From Tenebrio molitor (lineage: Eukaryota; Arthropoda; Insecta; Coleoptera; Tenebrionidae): 64,000 nt of DNA. How positions within the stretch are numbered: the stretch's first letter is position 1; every line of letters starts with the position of its first letter. Under the pieces are notes generated by a model. It did not search any database. It worked only from the letters and a program-made list of their open reading frames with translations, and was not told the origin of the DNA. The stretch covers positions 5,704,001 to 5,768,000 of the forward strand of contig NC_091053.1 of the NCBI RefSeq assembly GCF_963966145.1, given 5' to 3'. Of the stretch, positions 48,016 to 59,003 are shown piece after piece. Position numbers and translations under genes: made by a program.

Positions 48016-48674
48016 CCGGGTGAGTTAAGTTTTACCGCCCGAGCGAAAACACCCACTTCTGATCAATTTAAAATTCTCAAAAATTTCAGGAATGATTGTG
48101 TATTAGGTACTGTAGAATAGTCTGTAGAAATTTCAAATTTTTTTAATGAAACAGGTAAAGATTCTGTTTTAATTCAATAACCGTTACATCAATTTACATA
48201 ATTTTTCACTGAGAGTCCTTTAAAACATTTAGGAAAAATTTGGTGTCATTGAAATCATGAAAACATCACCGATCTTTAGGGAATTAAGAATTACATACTA
48301 GAAAAGTGGTCAACAGATGTTTCCCAACAATGAGATATTTATTTATGACACTGCAGTTGTAAATCTTGGTCATTTTTCGCTGTTAATGTTAAAATTGGAA
48401 TAAATAAAAAACGAATAATTTTCTTTTGATGTGAATTTCATACCTAAATGTACCCTTTGAATTAATTGTGAATTATGAGCGTGTCCGAAAAAAAATTTTT
48501 TTTTGCTCAAAATTGATTTTTTAAAATTTTATAGCTCTGAATTGAGTGATAAAGGTAAATTAACTACACACATTTGAAGTCTTATATCAAGGGAATGTAA
48601 CCCTAAAGTTTCGTAATTTTTACAAATTTTTTAATAGGCTTAATTGTGAGGCCGGTAAAACTTAACTCACCCGG
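48016..48674. mobile_element. 659-bp non-autonomous DNA transposon with 22-bp TIRs and TA duplication
   Basis: Left end CCGGGTGAGTTAAGTTTTAC then CG (48016-48037). The right end is its exact reverse complement (48653-48674). Both are flanked by TA (48014-48015 and 48675-48676), as for Tc1/mariner elements. The interior is AT-rich and has no transposase frame, so it would depend on an enzyme made elsewhere. Perfect TIRs suggest a fairly recent insertion compared with the decayed LINEs nearby. Confidence 0.85.
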
Positions 48675-48914
48675 TACAGTAGGTACCGACATTTTAAATA
48701 AACAAGCAATGTAGAAAAGAAAGAAAACAATAAAATATGAGAAAGAGAAGGAGAATTAGTGAGAAACAAAAAAAAATTAAAAAAGTAAAGGAATATGTAT
48801 AAAGAAAAGGAGAAATTTTAAAGTGAAGGAAGAAAAGGGAGACTAAGAAAGCATTAGATTTCTGCAAGAATTGATCGCCTGTAATACCTATATGTACTTC
48901 TGAAAATTACATTA

Positions 48915-49169
48915 GTAGAGGTCTTGGATTCTCTCATGGGCTGTGACCTTGGAAATATCTGCGCGAAGACGGAGCGATAAACCAGTGAAAAATCTGTAAA
49001 TGAAAACTGAAAACGTCGACTACTTTACATCCAAATAGACGTGAGAGAGACTACACTAACGTAACGATTGTCGATGTTTTCCGGTCGGTTTGTAGCACCT
49101 ACTTGAGACCGATGTTCGTCGTTTGCGCAGATATGATTCATAGCCCCTGAGAAAATCTAAGACCGCTAC
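48915..49169 (-). mobile_element. TIR MITE, copy 4 of 6 (longest)
   Basis: Left end GTAGAGGTCTTGGATTCTCT followed by GGGCTGTGACCTTGGAAATA and GCGAAGACGGAGCGATAAAC. The middle has ACTTTACATCCAAATAGACG. The right part has TTTTCCGGTCGGTTTGTAGC and GTCGTTTGCGCAGATATG, with end GAGAAAATCTAAGACCGCTAC. At 255 bp it is the best template for the family. No open frame. Confidence 0.85.
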
Positions 49170-50725
49170 AAGTAGAACAAAAATTTACAGTGGAACGCCG
49201 GAAAGTTTATACAAAAAAAAACTAAAGAGCAGGACAATCCAACAAAACGAAATTTTGCAATTATCTTAAAATGTACTGAATATGTCCATTCTTAATAAAA
49301 AAAAAGTTGGAATAAAAATTTAAACCATTCCTTTTCGAAAAATACTTCAAATCATCACATTCCTCTAATTGATGCCACATTTTTACCTTTGCAGGTTTTA
49401 AAAATAAATTTTCGTTTAGTTTCAATAAAAAGAATTACTTTGTAATTGCCATGTCCATACCGTGTTCGCATAACAAAGCTCTCAATTGGCCGCGAAACCC
49501 GAATTAAAATAGCTCAGCTCCGGAGTGATGTCCTTTAGGCGGTCCATTAGGTGAAAATATTTTTTAATCTTGGCCTTAATTTGCTTAGCAATTTACCACG
49601 AGAACGACCGGAGGGCTGTTCCGTTTAAATTAAAACTTCCTTCATTCTTTCCGTTGATTTATTCTGGCCCGTTAATTATTATTGACTGTAATTATCCACC
49701 TAAGCCCGGAATTTTTCCGGGCCCCTCTCCCGTGGACATCGTCTCCTAACTGACGCGCCAAATGGAACAGAAAATTGTCTCTTCCGCCGCCATCGACAAA
49801 TACTATGCATTTTTTTCTCAGCGCGTCCTCAATCTTTGCACATTCCCTATTCTGGCGAGCATTTGTCCGGACACGGACAAATCGCAGTTATTTGCGCCGG
49901 GCCGCGATGAGAATACGCAACCGGATACGCCCCCACCCCACCTTCATTCTTCCGGGTTAGCACCTGGAAAAATCCTCCGGAGGCGGAAGACCCGTTTACG
50001 AACACCTAGAGCGCCGCTCTGAAAACATCCGCTCAGTAATTGCATATACATGAGCGAATTTCATATTAATTTCTGATTATACAGGAATGAACGACCACAA
50101 AGCTTTTATATTACGATCGCGCTGCCTTAATAAGACCTGTAATCCGGACTCATATGGAAATAATCAGTGATATTACAGCGCCTGTTGGCAACCCTGTCCA
50201 GCCGTGGCCTACTGGCTGTTTGTCCACGGCTTTTACATGTAAATTCTTTTTTCAGATGTGGTCGAGGTCGGATGAAAATTTTTAATTGAATATTGCCTGA
50301 CACGTGTTACGCTCGTTGGGGGCGGCGAGGGCGGTTATTGCTTCAGGAGGTTGCCCTACATACGGAGCAGTCGCCGCTAATCGGATCCTCCACGACCATC
50401 AAAAAATCCCACCTAACTAATTAGCCACCCAGCGCTAATTAATTACAAAAAGTGGTACTAATTAGCATACACCGTCGTTACTAATTAGTATTAATTGCGA
50501 CTAATTTGCTCGAGTTTTCGCCCCCTTCCGCATTCTTTCGCCGTGGCATCTTTCCTGCGAGATTGACTGCAAACTCGATCTCTGATCTGATTAGCCGTCG
50601 GCCGTGTCTCTTCCGCGACATCGTCCCAGATTGACCACCGCCGCCAACAAACCAGAACCGACGTCTTGGATCCCAATCGAATTAAAACTCTATCGCTACG
50701 AAATTCCACCAATGGGAGCGTGTTT
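49170..50725. other. Non-coding stretch, no gene recognised
   Basis: AT-rich to about 49490, then unique-looking DNA with several CTAATTA-type motifs around 50418-50510 (ACTAATTAG, GCTAATTAATTA). These homeodomain-like cores lie just upstream of the E-box cluster. Confidence 0.4.
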
Positions 50726-50879
50726 CACCTGTGCGATCGATACTAGGAGGAGCTCGCGGTTCCATTGCGCACCTGATCCATCAGGTGAGAGAACCGCGCA
50801 CGAAACAAGTCGGCTCTGTATGGCGCCCCGGCCCGACCAATCAGCTGCGTCGCACCTGTGCGATCACCTGACTCAGGTG
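50726..50879. promoter_or_regulatory. Cluster of seven E-boxes with nested palindromes (putative enhancer or silencer)
   Basis: CACCTG/CAGGTG occurs at 50726, 50770, 50782, 50853, 50865 and 50874, and CAGCTG at 50842, all within 154 bp. CACCTGA and TCAGGTG form a palindrome at 50770-50787, itself flanked by CGCGGTTC (50755-50762) and GAACCGCG (50791-50798). A second palindrome, CACCTGACTCAGGTG, spans 50865-50879. The 13-mer CACCTGTGCGATC occurs twice. CAGGTG is bound by Snail/Escargot-type zinc fingers and some bHLH dimers. Function here is inferred. Confidence 0.5.
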
Positions 50880-51762
50880 GGCGTAGAGGTGGATCTGGCC
50901 AATAAAAACGTCGCGAATTGATTCAACCCCCCACCACCGAAAATGTTTATTGTCGCGATCGCGATAAGTCAATTAAGGTGGGAAAAAAAGATACTGCCTG
51001 GTTTTGATTTGTTGATCAGATATCGGCGACAATTGAATATGATGGAATGTCTGAAAGCATGTCACGAAGAATTGGCGATTTGACAAAAATCCGGTTCACC
51101 TTTTCTGGTCGATCCGGACTTAATAAATCTCGGGAGTTTTGGAGAGGAGCGACAAATGCCCGTTTAATGAATCTCCTTCGAGCCATTACGATGATCGTTT
51201 GTTTGGCGGGAGGGGCGGCGTCCCGGCGGTCGTCCGTGGAGCGAGCCAAGGTACCGTGACGGCAGTCATCATACCGTAATGGCCACGGAGGACGGCGGCG
51301 TTCCGCAGAACAAAACATGGCAATCCGTCTTGGGGACCAGACGAATAGGTGCATCCACGGTACATTATGTGCGCACATCCTGGGTGAATCACGCGGACAA
51401 TAGGGCCATTTCCCGACGCGCGGCCCAAGACGGACAACCCCCGGGTCGGGGTGGGCGCCCCATGGCGCGGGATCGCCCCAGCAAATGTTGCGTGGAGGCG
51501 GGAGATGCCGCCAAGGTGGGATGACGACTCACCGACCGGGTTTTCTATTGTCACTGATCAGTGATCAAATCCTGATGGACTCGAGTGAATTACTACAACA
51601 ATTAGTACAAATCAAATCAGAATTGGACGTCACAAACATGAAGGAACCTGTTAAATTCTATTTTTTGCAAATAAATAAGCTAAATTGAAATACGCACTAC
51701 AAGCACTAGGATTTTTTACAAGTGGGAGGTTTACATACATGAGCGCAGCGACTGCTGCAAAA
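50880..51762. other. Non-coding stretch, no gene recognised
   Basis: GC-rich, unique-looking DNA. Overlapping frames on both strands (51016-51554) have no recognisable domain. Confidence 0.4.
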
Positions 51763-52290
51763 GAGCTTCATAGACAAAGATAAATAGTAACATCTGCAAT
51801 TGCCTTCTCATTACAAAGAATTTAAAGAAGCAAACTAATTTTAATGGTTTCATTATTTTAGAAAACAATTCAAATTCGAAAATTAATTAGTAAAATAATT
51901 AATTGAAATTCAGGTCAGGGTTGAAAAAGTGCTTCATACGGAAAGATGTGCAGGAACGTCTGCATTTGCTTTCTTATTAAAAATAATTTTACTAAGGAGA
52001 CTCATTTTAACAGTTTAATTATTTTAGAAAACAATCCAAACTAGAAAATTAATGACATAGTAAAACAATTAATTAAAATTAAAGTAACTGTTGCAAATGT
52101 GTTTCGTACATGGAGATATGTAGTAAAATCTGCAATTAATTAGTAAAATAATTAGTGAGATATGTAGGAAGATCTGCAAGTACTTTTTTATCAAAAACAA
52201 TTTAAATAAGGGGACTAATATTTAGTATGTAAGTAGTTCAATTATTTTAGAACACAACCCAATTCAGAAAATTAATTAACAACATACATA
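51763..52290. repeat. Decayed tandem repeat, about 169 bp, three units
   Basis: Landmarks GAGCTTCATA (51763), GTGCTTCATACG (51930) and GTGTTTCGTAC (52100) are each followed by TCTGCA..T, then ATTATTTTAGAA.ACAA and GAAAATTAAT. The third unit has an internal duplication around TAATTAGTAAAATAATTAGT. Very AT-rich and non-coding. Confidence 0.65.
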
Positions 52291-53883
52291 ATTAATAAAA
52301 GTAAAAGTACACATTTAAGATTTTTTTTGTCCCCGAAATGATTAAGTACCTAATTCGATATAGTGTCGTAGAAATTGTTTTGAAAATAAGTAAATTTAAA
52401 ATTAATTAATATACTAATTAGTAAAATCTTCTCAATTTTGAAACATGACTCAACTAATAGAGTACTTTACTGAAAGTGATGGTTTTACATCCCATAGCCA
52501 GACATGTTTAAATAAATGAGGCAATTCCAACAACGAATTAGTAAAATAATTAGTATGTTTTAAAAAATTGCTCGATAACGTAAATGGGGCAACAATTTGT
52601 TTGTTAGTATTGTTTACGTTTTAAATTAGTTTTGGAACGAACTAAAAAAAGCAATAATTAGAAATAATTAGTAAAATTGACTGTTGAAAATTTGGCATGA
52701 AGAAAAAACACTTTTTTTGGTTGACGATCATGTACACGGGGTGGCAGTGTCTAGGACCGTCACCCCTGCCTTTTCGTCCCTTATCTGCGTGAAGCGAGTG
52801 GATGCAAATGATCCATGGGTGGCTGGTCCTCGGCCCTTTTCCCAGAAATAAAACAACAAGGCATGCACAGACCGCACAGTGGAAGTCGAATTTCTTAAGT
52901 GTGCAATAAACCTTTACGGTGTTTTTGTTCCGTTTAGGGTTCGTTTCACACGTGTCCTCGACCTTAGGCAGATACTTGAGGGGCTGTAAAATTCCATCGT
53001 GAGCGTTTCTCGCATTCTGTAAACAACATCGTTGCACCGAAAGCTGCGTACACGTGGACCACACCTAAGACACGTGACGGTGAAATCGCACGCACGTTCG
53101 CACCCCGAGTGCATTTAATATTGGTCGCTCTGTATGCGCGACGGTCACCTATTCGACGTAAACAAGATTCCGGTTAATAGAGCCGTAATAAGGGCGAAAT
53201 CCCGGAGTTGTTCCGGGAGATATCAAATAATAAAAGACGGCCTAAATGTTGGATGTAAGTTGGGGGATAGATAAATCTGCATTGAGTTGTGGCGCACGTC
53301 TCAAACTTATTTATTCGCTCTGTTCGAACTGGAGGGAATATTGTTTTGAAGAAAGTTGAAGAAAATGAATCTCTTTGAGAAATGTCGGTGTTTTACTAAA
53401 TACACGACGCGACTGCTAAATATTATTAAATTAAGAAGAAAAGGCGTCCTGCTGAAGCGGAAACGGCGGAGGAGGCGGCGCGGGGGCGGCCAACTATGAG
53501 AGAGGAGAGGCGAATTAATAAGCGAGGAAACTGCCGGTGCTGACGGACAAAAACAAACGTTTGTTTCCACGTAGAGCACTCCTTGTCCTATCCGTCTATT
53601 TGCGCCGCCATAAATACATTATTATCCGCTAAATAAGTCACTCGACGGCGGCAACACCAATTTCAAACGGGTGCCGCTCCTCTAATGTCATATTTTGGCA
53701 GCGGACTGATCTGAAAAAATAAACCTGCGGTGAAGAGAAACAAATCGCCTTCACCTTACACCTTTATTTAGAACAGGAATTTTGGGAAGTGCACCGAGCG
53801 ATGAAAGAACATGGTCAAAGACTGACGAAAGAACCAGAAAGGCACTAGGAAAAAATTTAAAATTAAAATAATTATTTACATCA
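52291..53883. other. Non-coding stretch, no gene recognised
   Basis: AT-rich to 52680, then unique-looking DNA. The 140-codon minus-strand frame at 52642-53064 has no recognisable domain. CCATAAA occurs at 53608. Confidence 0.4.
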
Positions 53884-53944
53884 GAGTACGGTAGGTGTGT
53901 TTTCCAGCGCGAAAACTAGGTTTCAGGCCCGAGGCGAAGCCGAG
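53884..53944 (+). repeat. Dispersed 61-bp repeat, copy 2
   Basis: Matches 7926-7986: GAGTACGGTAGGTG, AACTAGGTTTCAGGC and GAGGCGAAGCCGAG, with only a few differences. Both copies are preceded by an AT-rich stretch. Confidence 0.65.
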
Positions 53945-54985
53945 CAGACCGTTTAGAAATTTCTTGGAAGACCTGTCAACTTGTCACAGCAGTCTAGACT
54001 GACATTTTTGCGTCGAGTTGTCTTCCGGAGAGGATCCTTTATGCTGGGCGTGTCCAGCGAGATCGCTAATCTGCGGTATCGGTCCGAAAGTAACGAAACC
54101 GGTGCTCCTTGTTGACATTTCTATTAGACGCTGTCTCGTTCAGAAGGCAGTCCGGCCATCAATTAGTGCCCTCGACTGAATCGCAGTCGAACAAATCACC
54201 GAAGTTTGCACAGGGTCCCGAAGAGTCAGTCAGGAGGGCATGCACGGCTTCCAGCCCGGAATAACGCCCGGAAGGCCGGCGGAGGAGGAGGAGACGAGCG
54301 ATCACAGGATCCGACTAATGCCGTCTAATTGACAGGTTGTGTTCGATCGCTCTGTTACACGGATATAGGTAATTAATGTCAGGACCCGTGTTCCAGGAGC
54401 GACATCTCCTGCTCCGTCCGGGCATTAGAGTCGGTTTCGCGTTACATTACATGTGTTTAGACTAGAAACCCGAACATGCACCGTCCAATTTACCGAGAAT
54501 TATTACCCGACAATTGCTTTATTGCCGAGCCACACACGGGATCCCCGAAAAATTCTCAAACACGAGCGCACCAAAAGCGAGTCGCTGAGTAGTGCGGCGG
54601 TCGCACTTTTTCGGTATTTATTGCACGGTGATGTCGACGAACAAACTGCCTATACTGAAGTGTTCAGCTCGAATAATGTATCCACATAAAACAGTCGAAA
54701 GCACATTCTTCAGCCTTCAGGAATTTAGAGGCGATGTAGCGTGGAGGAACGTCTCGTCTCTTAACTATCTTTAATGATCGCTCGATGGCGGCACAGATAT
54801 GCCAACTTCAAAAGTACGACAGCGACATACGCAATTGACAACCAATAACGTGACGCTGAGACACGTTTCCACAATATACAATGTTTCAAAACTGGCCGGA
54901 GTCTATTTTGAATCGACTTGAAAGCACCGGCGATACCGATAAATGTGTCATGTTGTTTACCTACGACGCGTTCAGGCGGCCAAAT
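53945..54985. other. Non-coding stretch, no gene recognised
   Basis: Unique-looking DNA. Frames at 54453-54774 are short and have no recognised family. Confidence 0.4.
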
Positions 54986-55021
54986 CGTCCTCAAGGATCC
55001 GTCTTGAGGCCTCCGTCATTC
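54986..55021 (+). pseudogene. RT 'PQGSVL' motif scrap
   Basis: The frame reads RPQGSVLRPPSF, a degenerate VPQGSVLGPLLF. The DNA CGTCCTCAAGGATCCGT and the following AATATGGGTTTTACTTTC segment resemble the scrap at 56852, so the two form a short repeat family. Confidence 0.5.
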
Positions 55022-55289
55022 AAAACCTAATTTTTACTCCGCCTGCAAATATGGGTTTTACTTTCAAAAAATATGACTCAAAGTAGAACGATCTATCACA
55101 ATGTGCAACATTAGAGTGCATACATCAGCGTAAAAATATTTTTGTTTTGTTTTTACAGGTTGAGAAGAATCAGAACTTTAAGATGATGAGATCCTTTTGT
55201 TCAGAAACATGTCATGAAAAGGATAAACGCAAAAACAGAATCAGATTGTTACCGCACTCGTTTTGTAGCATATAGCAAAAAATAAAATT
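55022..55289. other. Short AT-rich stretch
   Basis: No feature recognised apart from the tail of the RT-scrap repeat to about 55080. Confidence 0.35.
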
Positions 55290-55742
55290 TGTATGTATCC
55301 CTTGTTCGCCTATAACTAAAAAATGTCTGAACAGATTTTGATGAGATCTTCACGGGTACTTAGAGTGCTTCTTCAACTTACGTTTTAACCCATCCACCAC
55401 TTTTGGGGGGGATTGGGTCATACCGAAAAAAATAATTTTTGGAGCAAACATCCCGAAGTTCAGTGATATAAATTTCTAACAGTGACAAGCCACCAATTTT
55501 TGCATGCGAGATGGTTACTGCAATGACATTGCCATGCTTTAATTAGGTATAGTTGCGGTTTGTATAAAAAGATAATTCTGATGTCATGTGTACACATCAC
55601 TATCTCATTTGAGGTTTTAGATATCTCACAGTGTTGTAAACTCGACTAGATTTTCTAACAAAGAAATTTTTTGGCCGATTCCAAATAATCTTTGAAACAT
55701 TAATTTCAAGATCAACCAGGGCGAAGCCGGGTTAATAGCTAG
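55290..55742 (+). mobile_element. Helitron-like segment with 3' terminus
   Basis: Ends with a small hairpin (GGGCGAAGCC, 55719-55728), then GGGTTAATAG and CTAG (55739-55742). This is the hairpin plus CTRR arrangement of Helitron 3' ends. Upstream, phrases such as GCCTATAACT (55310) and AACAGATTTTGATGAGATCT (about 55331) are of the kind common in non-autonomous insect Helitrons. The base after CTAG is C rather than the usual T, and no 5' TC end was located. Confidence 0.45.
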
Positions 55743-56565
55743 CAGGTATTTGATAAATTGTCGTCATTTCAAGGTTATTCTTGAAAAAATTTAAAGTTTA
55801 ATAGATTCTTCCGCATTCACGGGAGTTTTTAAAACCATTTAGTGAGAAAGACATACCAAGGTGAAAAATCAGATTTCTATCTCATTTGTGAGATGACTAC
55901 TTGAATGATAATGTCACTTTCTCACTTTCGTGAGATAGCTACAAATTTTGTTGAGTATGAGTCAATTTTAATTTTCTTATGTTAGCAAATAATATGAGAC
56001 ATTTTAATTAAAACAGAGAATCTTGATTCCATTTGTGATCTTGATTCCATTTGTGACATGAGTCAAATGCTTACCTAATGAAAAACATCTAAAAATTTGT
56101 ATCTTTGAAATATGTTCTTATTGATGTTTTTGTAAATTTTCTAAGCCCTTCCACTAAAGAAATTCAAATGAAATCTCCAACTCACCCGTTTTAGATGAGT
56201 TAAAAAAATCTATGGTAAAACAATCAGATTTCTATCTCACTTGTAAAATGAGTTACAATTATGTAAATGTCTAGGATATCACCATATCATCCCTTTTTAA
56301 TATGCACTTTCTGAACACGTGCAGAACAGTAAAGAATCAGATCTCCACCTCACTCATGTTATAAGTCACAAATATCTGTTGCAAATGTGATAGTAAATTG
56401 TGATGGTAAATTTATGTGTTTGTTGACTTTCTTTGTAATATGAGTTTCTATGAAAACTTCAAGATAAGCTTGAAAATAGCATTTGAACTGGATCAAGTCG
56501 ATAATATCTCTGCCTCACTAATGAGATCATTTCGCATTTCAAACTCGAACTACCTCTTAATCTAT
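55600..56565. repeat. Field of CTCA...TGAG hairpins, field 1
   Basis: Inverted-repeat motifs of the form ATCTCATTTGTGAGATGA recur: CTATCTCATTTGTGAGATGA (55876), CTCACTTTCGTGAGATAG (55922), ATCTCACTTGTAAAATGAG (56234), CCTCACTCATGTTATAAGTC (56348) and CCTCACTAATGAGATCAT (56513). An 18-bp tandem (TCTTGATTCCATTTGTGA twice) lies at 56021-56056. Spacing is irregular. No coding potential. Confidence 0.6.
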
Positions 56566-56663
56566 TAATTATTCATCTATTTTCGACACAATCTCTTTTT
56601 ACACAATTTAAATTAAAAAGCTTGAAAGTAGCAATTTAACTAGAGAAGCTCAATGAAATCGAT

Positions 56664-56801
56664 CGAGGTGTTGGATTCTCTCATGGACTGTGACCTTGGA
56701 AATATCTGCGCGAAGGTGGAGCGAAAAACCGCCTACTTGAAACCGAAATTCGTCATTTCTGCAGATATGACCCATAGCCCATGACAAAATCCAAGACCTC
56801 A
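56664..56801 (-). mobile_element. TIR MITE, copy 5 of 6 (middle deleted)
   Basis: Left end CGAGGTGTTGGATTCTCTCA, then GACTGTGACCTTGGAAATAT and CGCGAAGGTGGAGCG. Right part CGCCTACTTGAAACCGAAAT, ATATGACCCATAGCCCATGA and end CAAAATCCAAGACCTC. At 138 bp it is the shortest copy. Confidence 0.8.
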
Positions 56802-56851
56802 CTTGCGAGAAGAGTGAGAAGTTTTAAATTTTCATAGGTGCGTTACCTGCG

Positions 56852-56960
56852 CTGAGCGGTCCTCAAGGATCCGTGATGGGTCCTCTGTTATTCACACAAC
56901 AGCTGTATAATTATCCCAATGTAATATTTTTGTGCTTAGCAAATTACAAATATGGTGTTT
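56852..56960 (+). pseudogene. RT 'PQGSVMGPLLF' motif scrap
   Basis: The frame reads LSGPQGSVMGPLLFTQQLYN and continues to NYKYGVFFQK near 56945-56975, which might be a decayed YADD region. It is the least degraded of the VPQG scraps and sits 50 bp from a MITE. Confidence 0.6.
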
Positions 56961-58535
56961 TTTTCCAGAAGTAATTCAAAAGAATTCCCCATCGTTGGTA
57001 TATTTTAAGTAAATGCCACTTCCCAAAACAATCAAGCAATTAAGCCAGTATATGAGTATGAACCAATTCCAGCTACTTAGTGGCCGTGCTCGGTCGGCAT
57101 CCATTCGCCACCCCCGACCACCCCATTAAAGTATCGGCCTCGAGCAGCCCGCCGTGTTCTTTTCCTCGTCTGTACAACCTCCCGCGAAAAGTTTGCGAGT
57201 TGGAAGATATATTTCTGAGCAATGCGGTATAATGACATCGTGTAATTGCCTCTAATTACTTGTAAAATTACCTTGTGGCATAAAAGATGTTGCCGAGAGC
57301 GCGGAAGTTTTTCGAGGGGAGGAAATGAACCCGGCGAGCGCCGCCACCGGCTTAAACCCGCTCCTCATAAGTAAATATCCAGCCAGTCTTACGTATTATT
57401 GTTTAATTACCAGTTACGTAAGAAATATAGAAAGTTGTTAATTAATTTAGGAACGCGAGCCGGTTCTATTTAATTTACGTTTTAATATTATCTGTTTGCA
57501 ATATTTAATGTCTTGGGGGCGGTTCGCGCTCACGACGAACGGCTCCACTAATTCCTGGAATTGCTTCCACATGGGAACGGGCGCCGACAATGGTCTGGAC
57601 GTCTACCGGTCTCACCTGGCCCACAGATGAGTCGAGAGGTGGCAGATCCGGCCGACGCGCTGGCTCCCACACAAAGAAACACGATTTTTAATTACTTGAC
57701 TTGACAATAATCGACAGTTTTGTTGTGTTTCAGGGATCTGTACGGGTGGGTCACCTGGGTCCCCCAGTGCCACCTCCTTAACCTGGTCTCATATTTCATT
57801 CATGCGGAGCGCACATGTGGTGCTATCTCCCCGATAGTCGCCCCATCTGGTCGGTTTATTCGTTTTTATACACCTCGGGGTCCCACAGGACCCGTCCACC
57901 TTCAGATTTACCTATTCATGGAGCGGAGATGCGATCTCCCCATTTCGCTCCGGCGTGATTTAAGCGGTGGCTGAAGACGACCAACACGAAAAAATAATGC
58001 GTCTAGAGTTAAGCAGCGTGGAGAATTATCCCACCATTCGCCATTATATAAAGTAGCAGCATCGAACATGTTCACATTGGCTGCATTCCAACAGGCTGCA
58101 CTCGCATCAAACCGACCCTGGAGAAATTTGTTTTCGCGGTGGTTTATGGGTGGTACACGAGCGTCGCCTCTTTCGGATTTTTCGACATAAATGCGCCATA
58201 AAGTGGATTCAAATTATGTTATGATGTTGTGGTTTCATTATTGCGGTGCAGCCAGTCCTATACTCTAATGACGTACTGCATAGACTTTGCCGTCGGAGCC
58301 AAAAATTATAATTGAAACGTATAAATCCATGCAATATTCTTAAGATTTCATTACGGAGGCGAGGCGGGGACGAGTTATGGCACCATCAAATCAAAATTAT
58401 TGGTGCGACGAAAACATGCTACGGTACAAGTTTTCAAGAGCGCTCTTTGCTTTACACATATTTCTATGATCGATACCGGACCTAATGAAGGCGCAATAAG
58501 ATGAAATACTTGAGTACTATTGTGTACAAGAGGTG
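56961..58535. other. Non-coding stretch, one possible splice acceptor
   Basis: Unique-looking DNA. At 57716-57733 TTTTGTTGTGTTTCAG precedes GGATCTGTACGGGTGGG, a good acceptor consensus on the plus strand. The following frame (to 57974) shows no recognised domain, so no exon is called. TTTATGG (58143) and CCATAAA (58196) occur. Confidence 0.3.
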
Positions 58536-58728
58536 GTAGAGATGTTGGATTTTCTCATGGGCTGTGACCTTAAATATGTGCGCGAAGGCGGAGCGATAAA
58601 CTAATGAAAAATCTGTAACGTAACGAATGACGATGATTTCCGGTCGGTTTGTAGCGCCTACTTGAGACCAATATTCGTCGTTTGCGCAAATATGACTCAT
58701 AGCCCATGAGAAAATCCAAGGCCCCTAC
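58536..58728 (-). mobile_element. TIR MITE, copy 6 of 6
   Basis: Left end GTAGAGATGTTGGATTTTCT, then GGGCTGTGACCTTAAATATG and GCGAAGGCGGAGCGATAAAC. Right part TTCCGGTCGGTTTGTAGCGC, CGTCGTTTGCGCAAATATGA and end GAAAATCCAAGGCCCCTAC. At 193 bp it lacks about 60 bp of the middle seen at 48915. Confidence 0.85.
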
Positions 58729-58907
58729 TGAAGGGACAAATTTCCGCTTTTTTCAATTCTTAACAACAAAATTGATTCTACTATATTTACTAAATTTATG
58801 CTTTCTACAACTTTTCTCCACTTTTACTAGATTTGTAAAACAACCGGTTATGGCAATAGTGAAAAAAAAAGAATAGCGTTAAACGAAAGTAAAAACAATA
58901 GTTATTT
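58729..58907. other. AT-rich spacer
   Basis: No feature recognised. Confidence 0.35.
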
Positions 58908-59003
58908 GTATATTTTCTTTTTTTTAACATACCGAGAGGAAAATTGTCGCCGAGGCCGCTTACGGCCGAGGCTGGACAATTTCGAGGATGTTAAAGCTGT
59001 ACA
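58908..59003. mobile_element. GC-rich foldback MITE, copy C
   Basis: TTTAACATACCGAGAGGAAA, ATTGTCGCCGAGGCCGCT, ACGGCCGAGGCTGGACAATT and TCGAGGATGTTAAAGC. Outer arms are shortened compared with copies B and D. Confidence 0.7.

Noticed and set aside
51016..51554. 120-122 codon frames on the minus strand near the E-box cluster
   Set aside because: Overlapping frames on both strands in GC-rich sequence with no domain or splice evidence.
57733..57974. Possible plus-strand exon after TTTTGTTGTGTTTCAG
   Set aside because: The acceptor is good but the protein is unrecognised and no convincing donor or partner exon was found.
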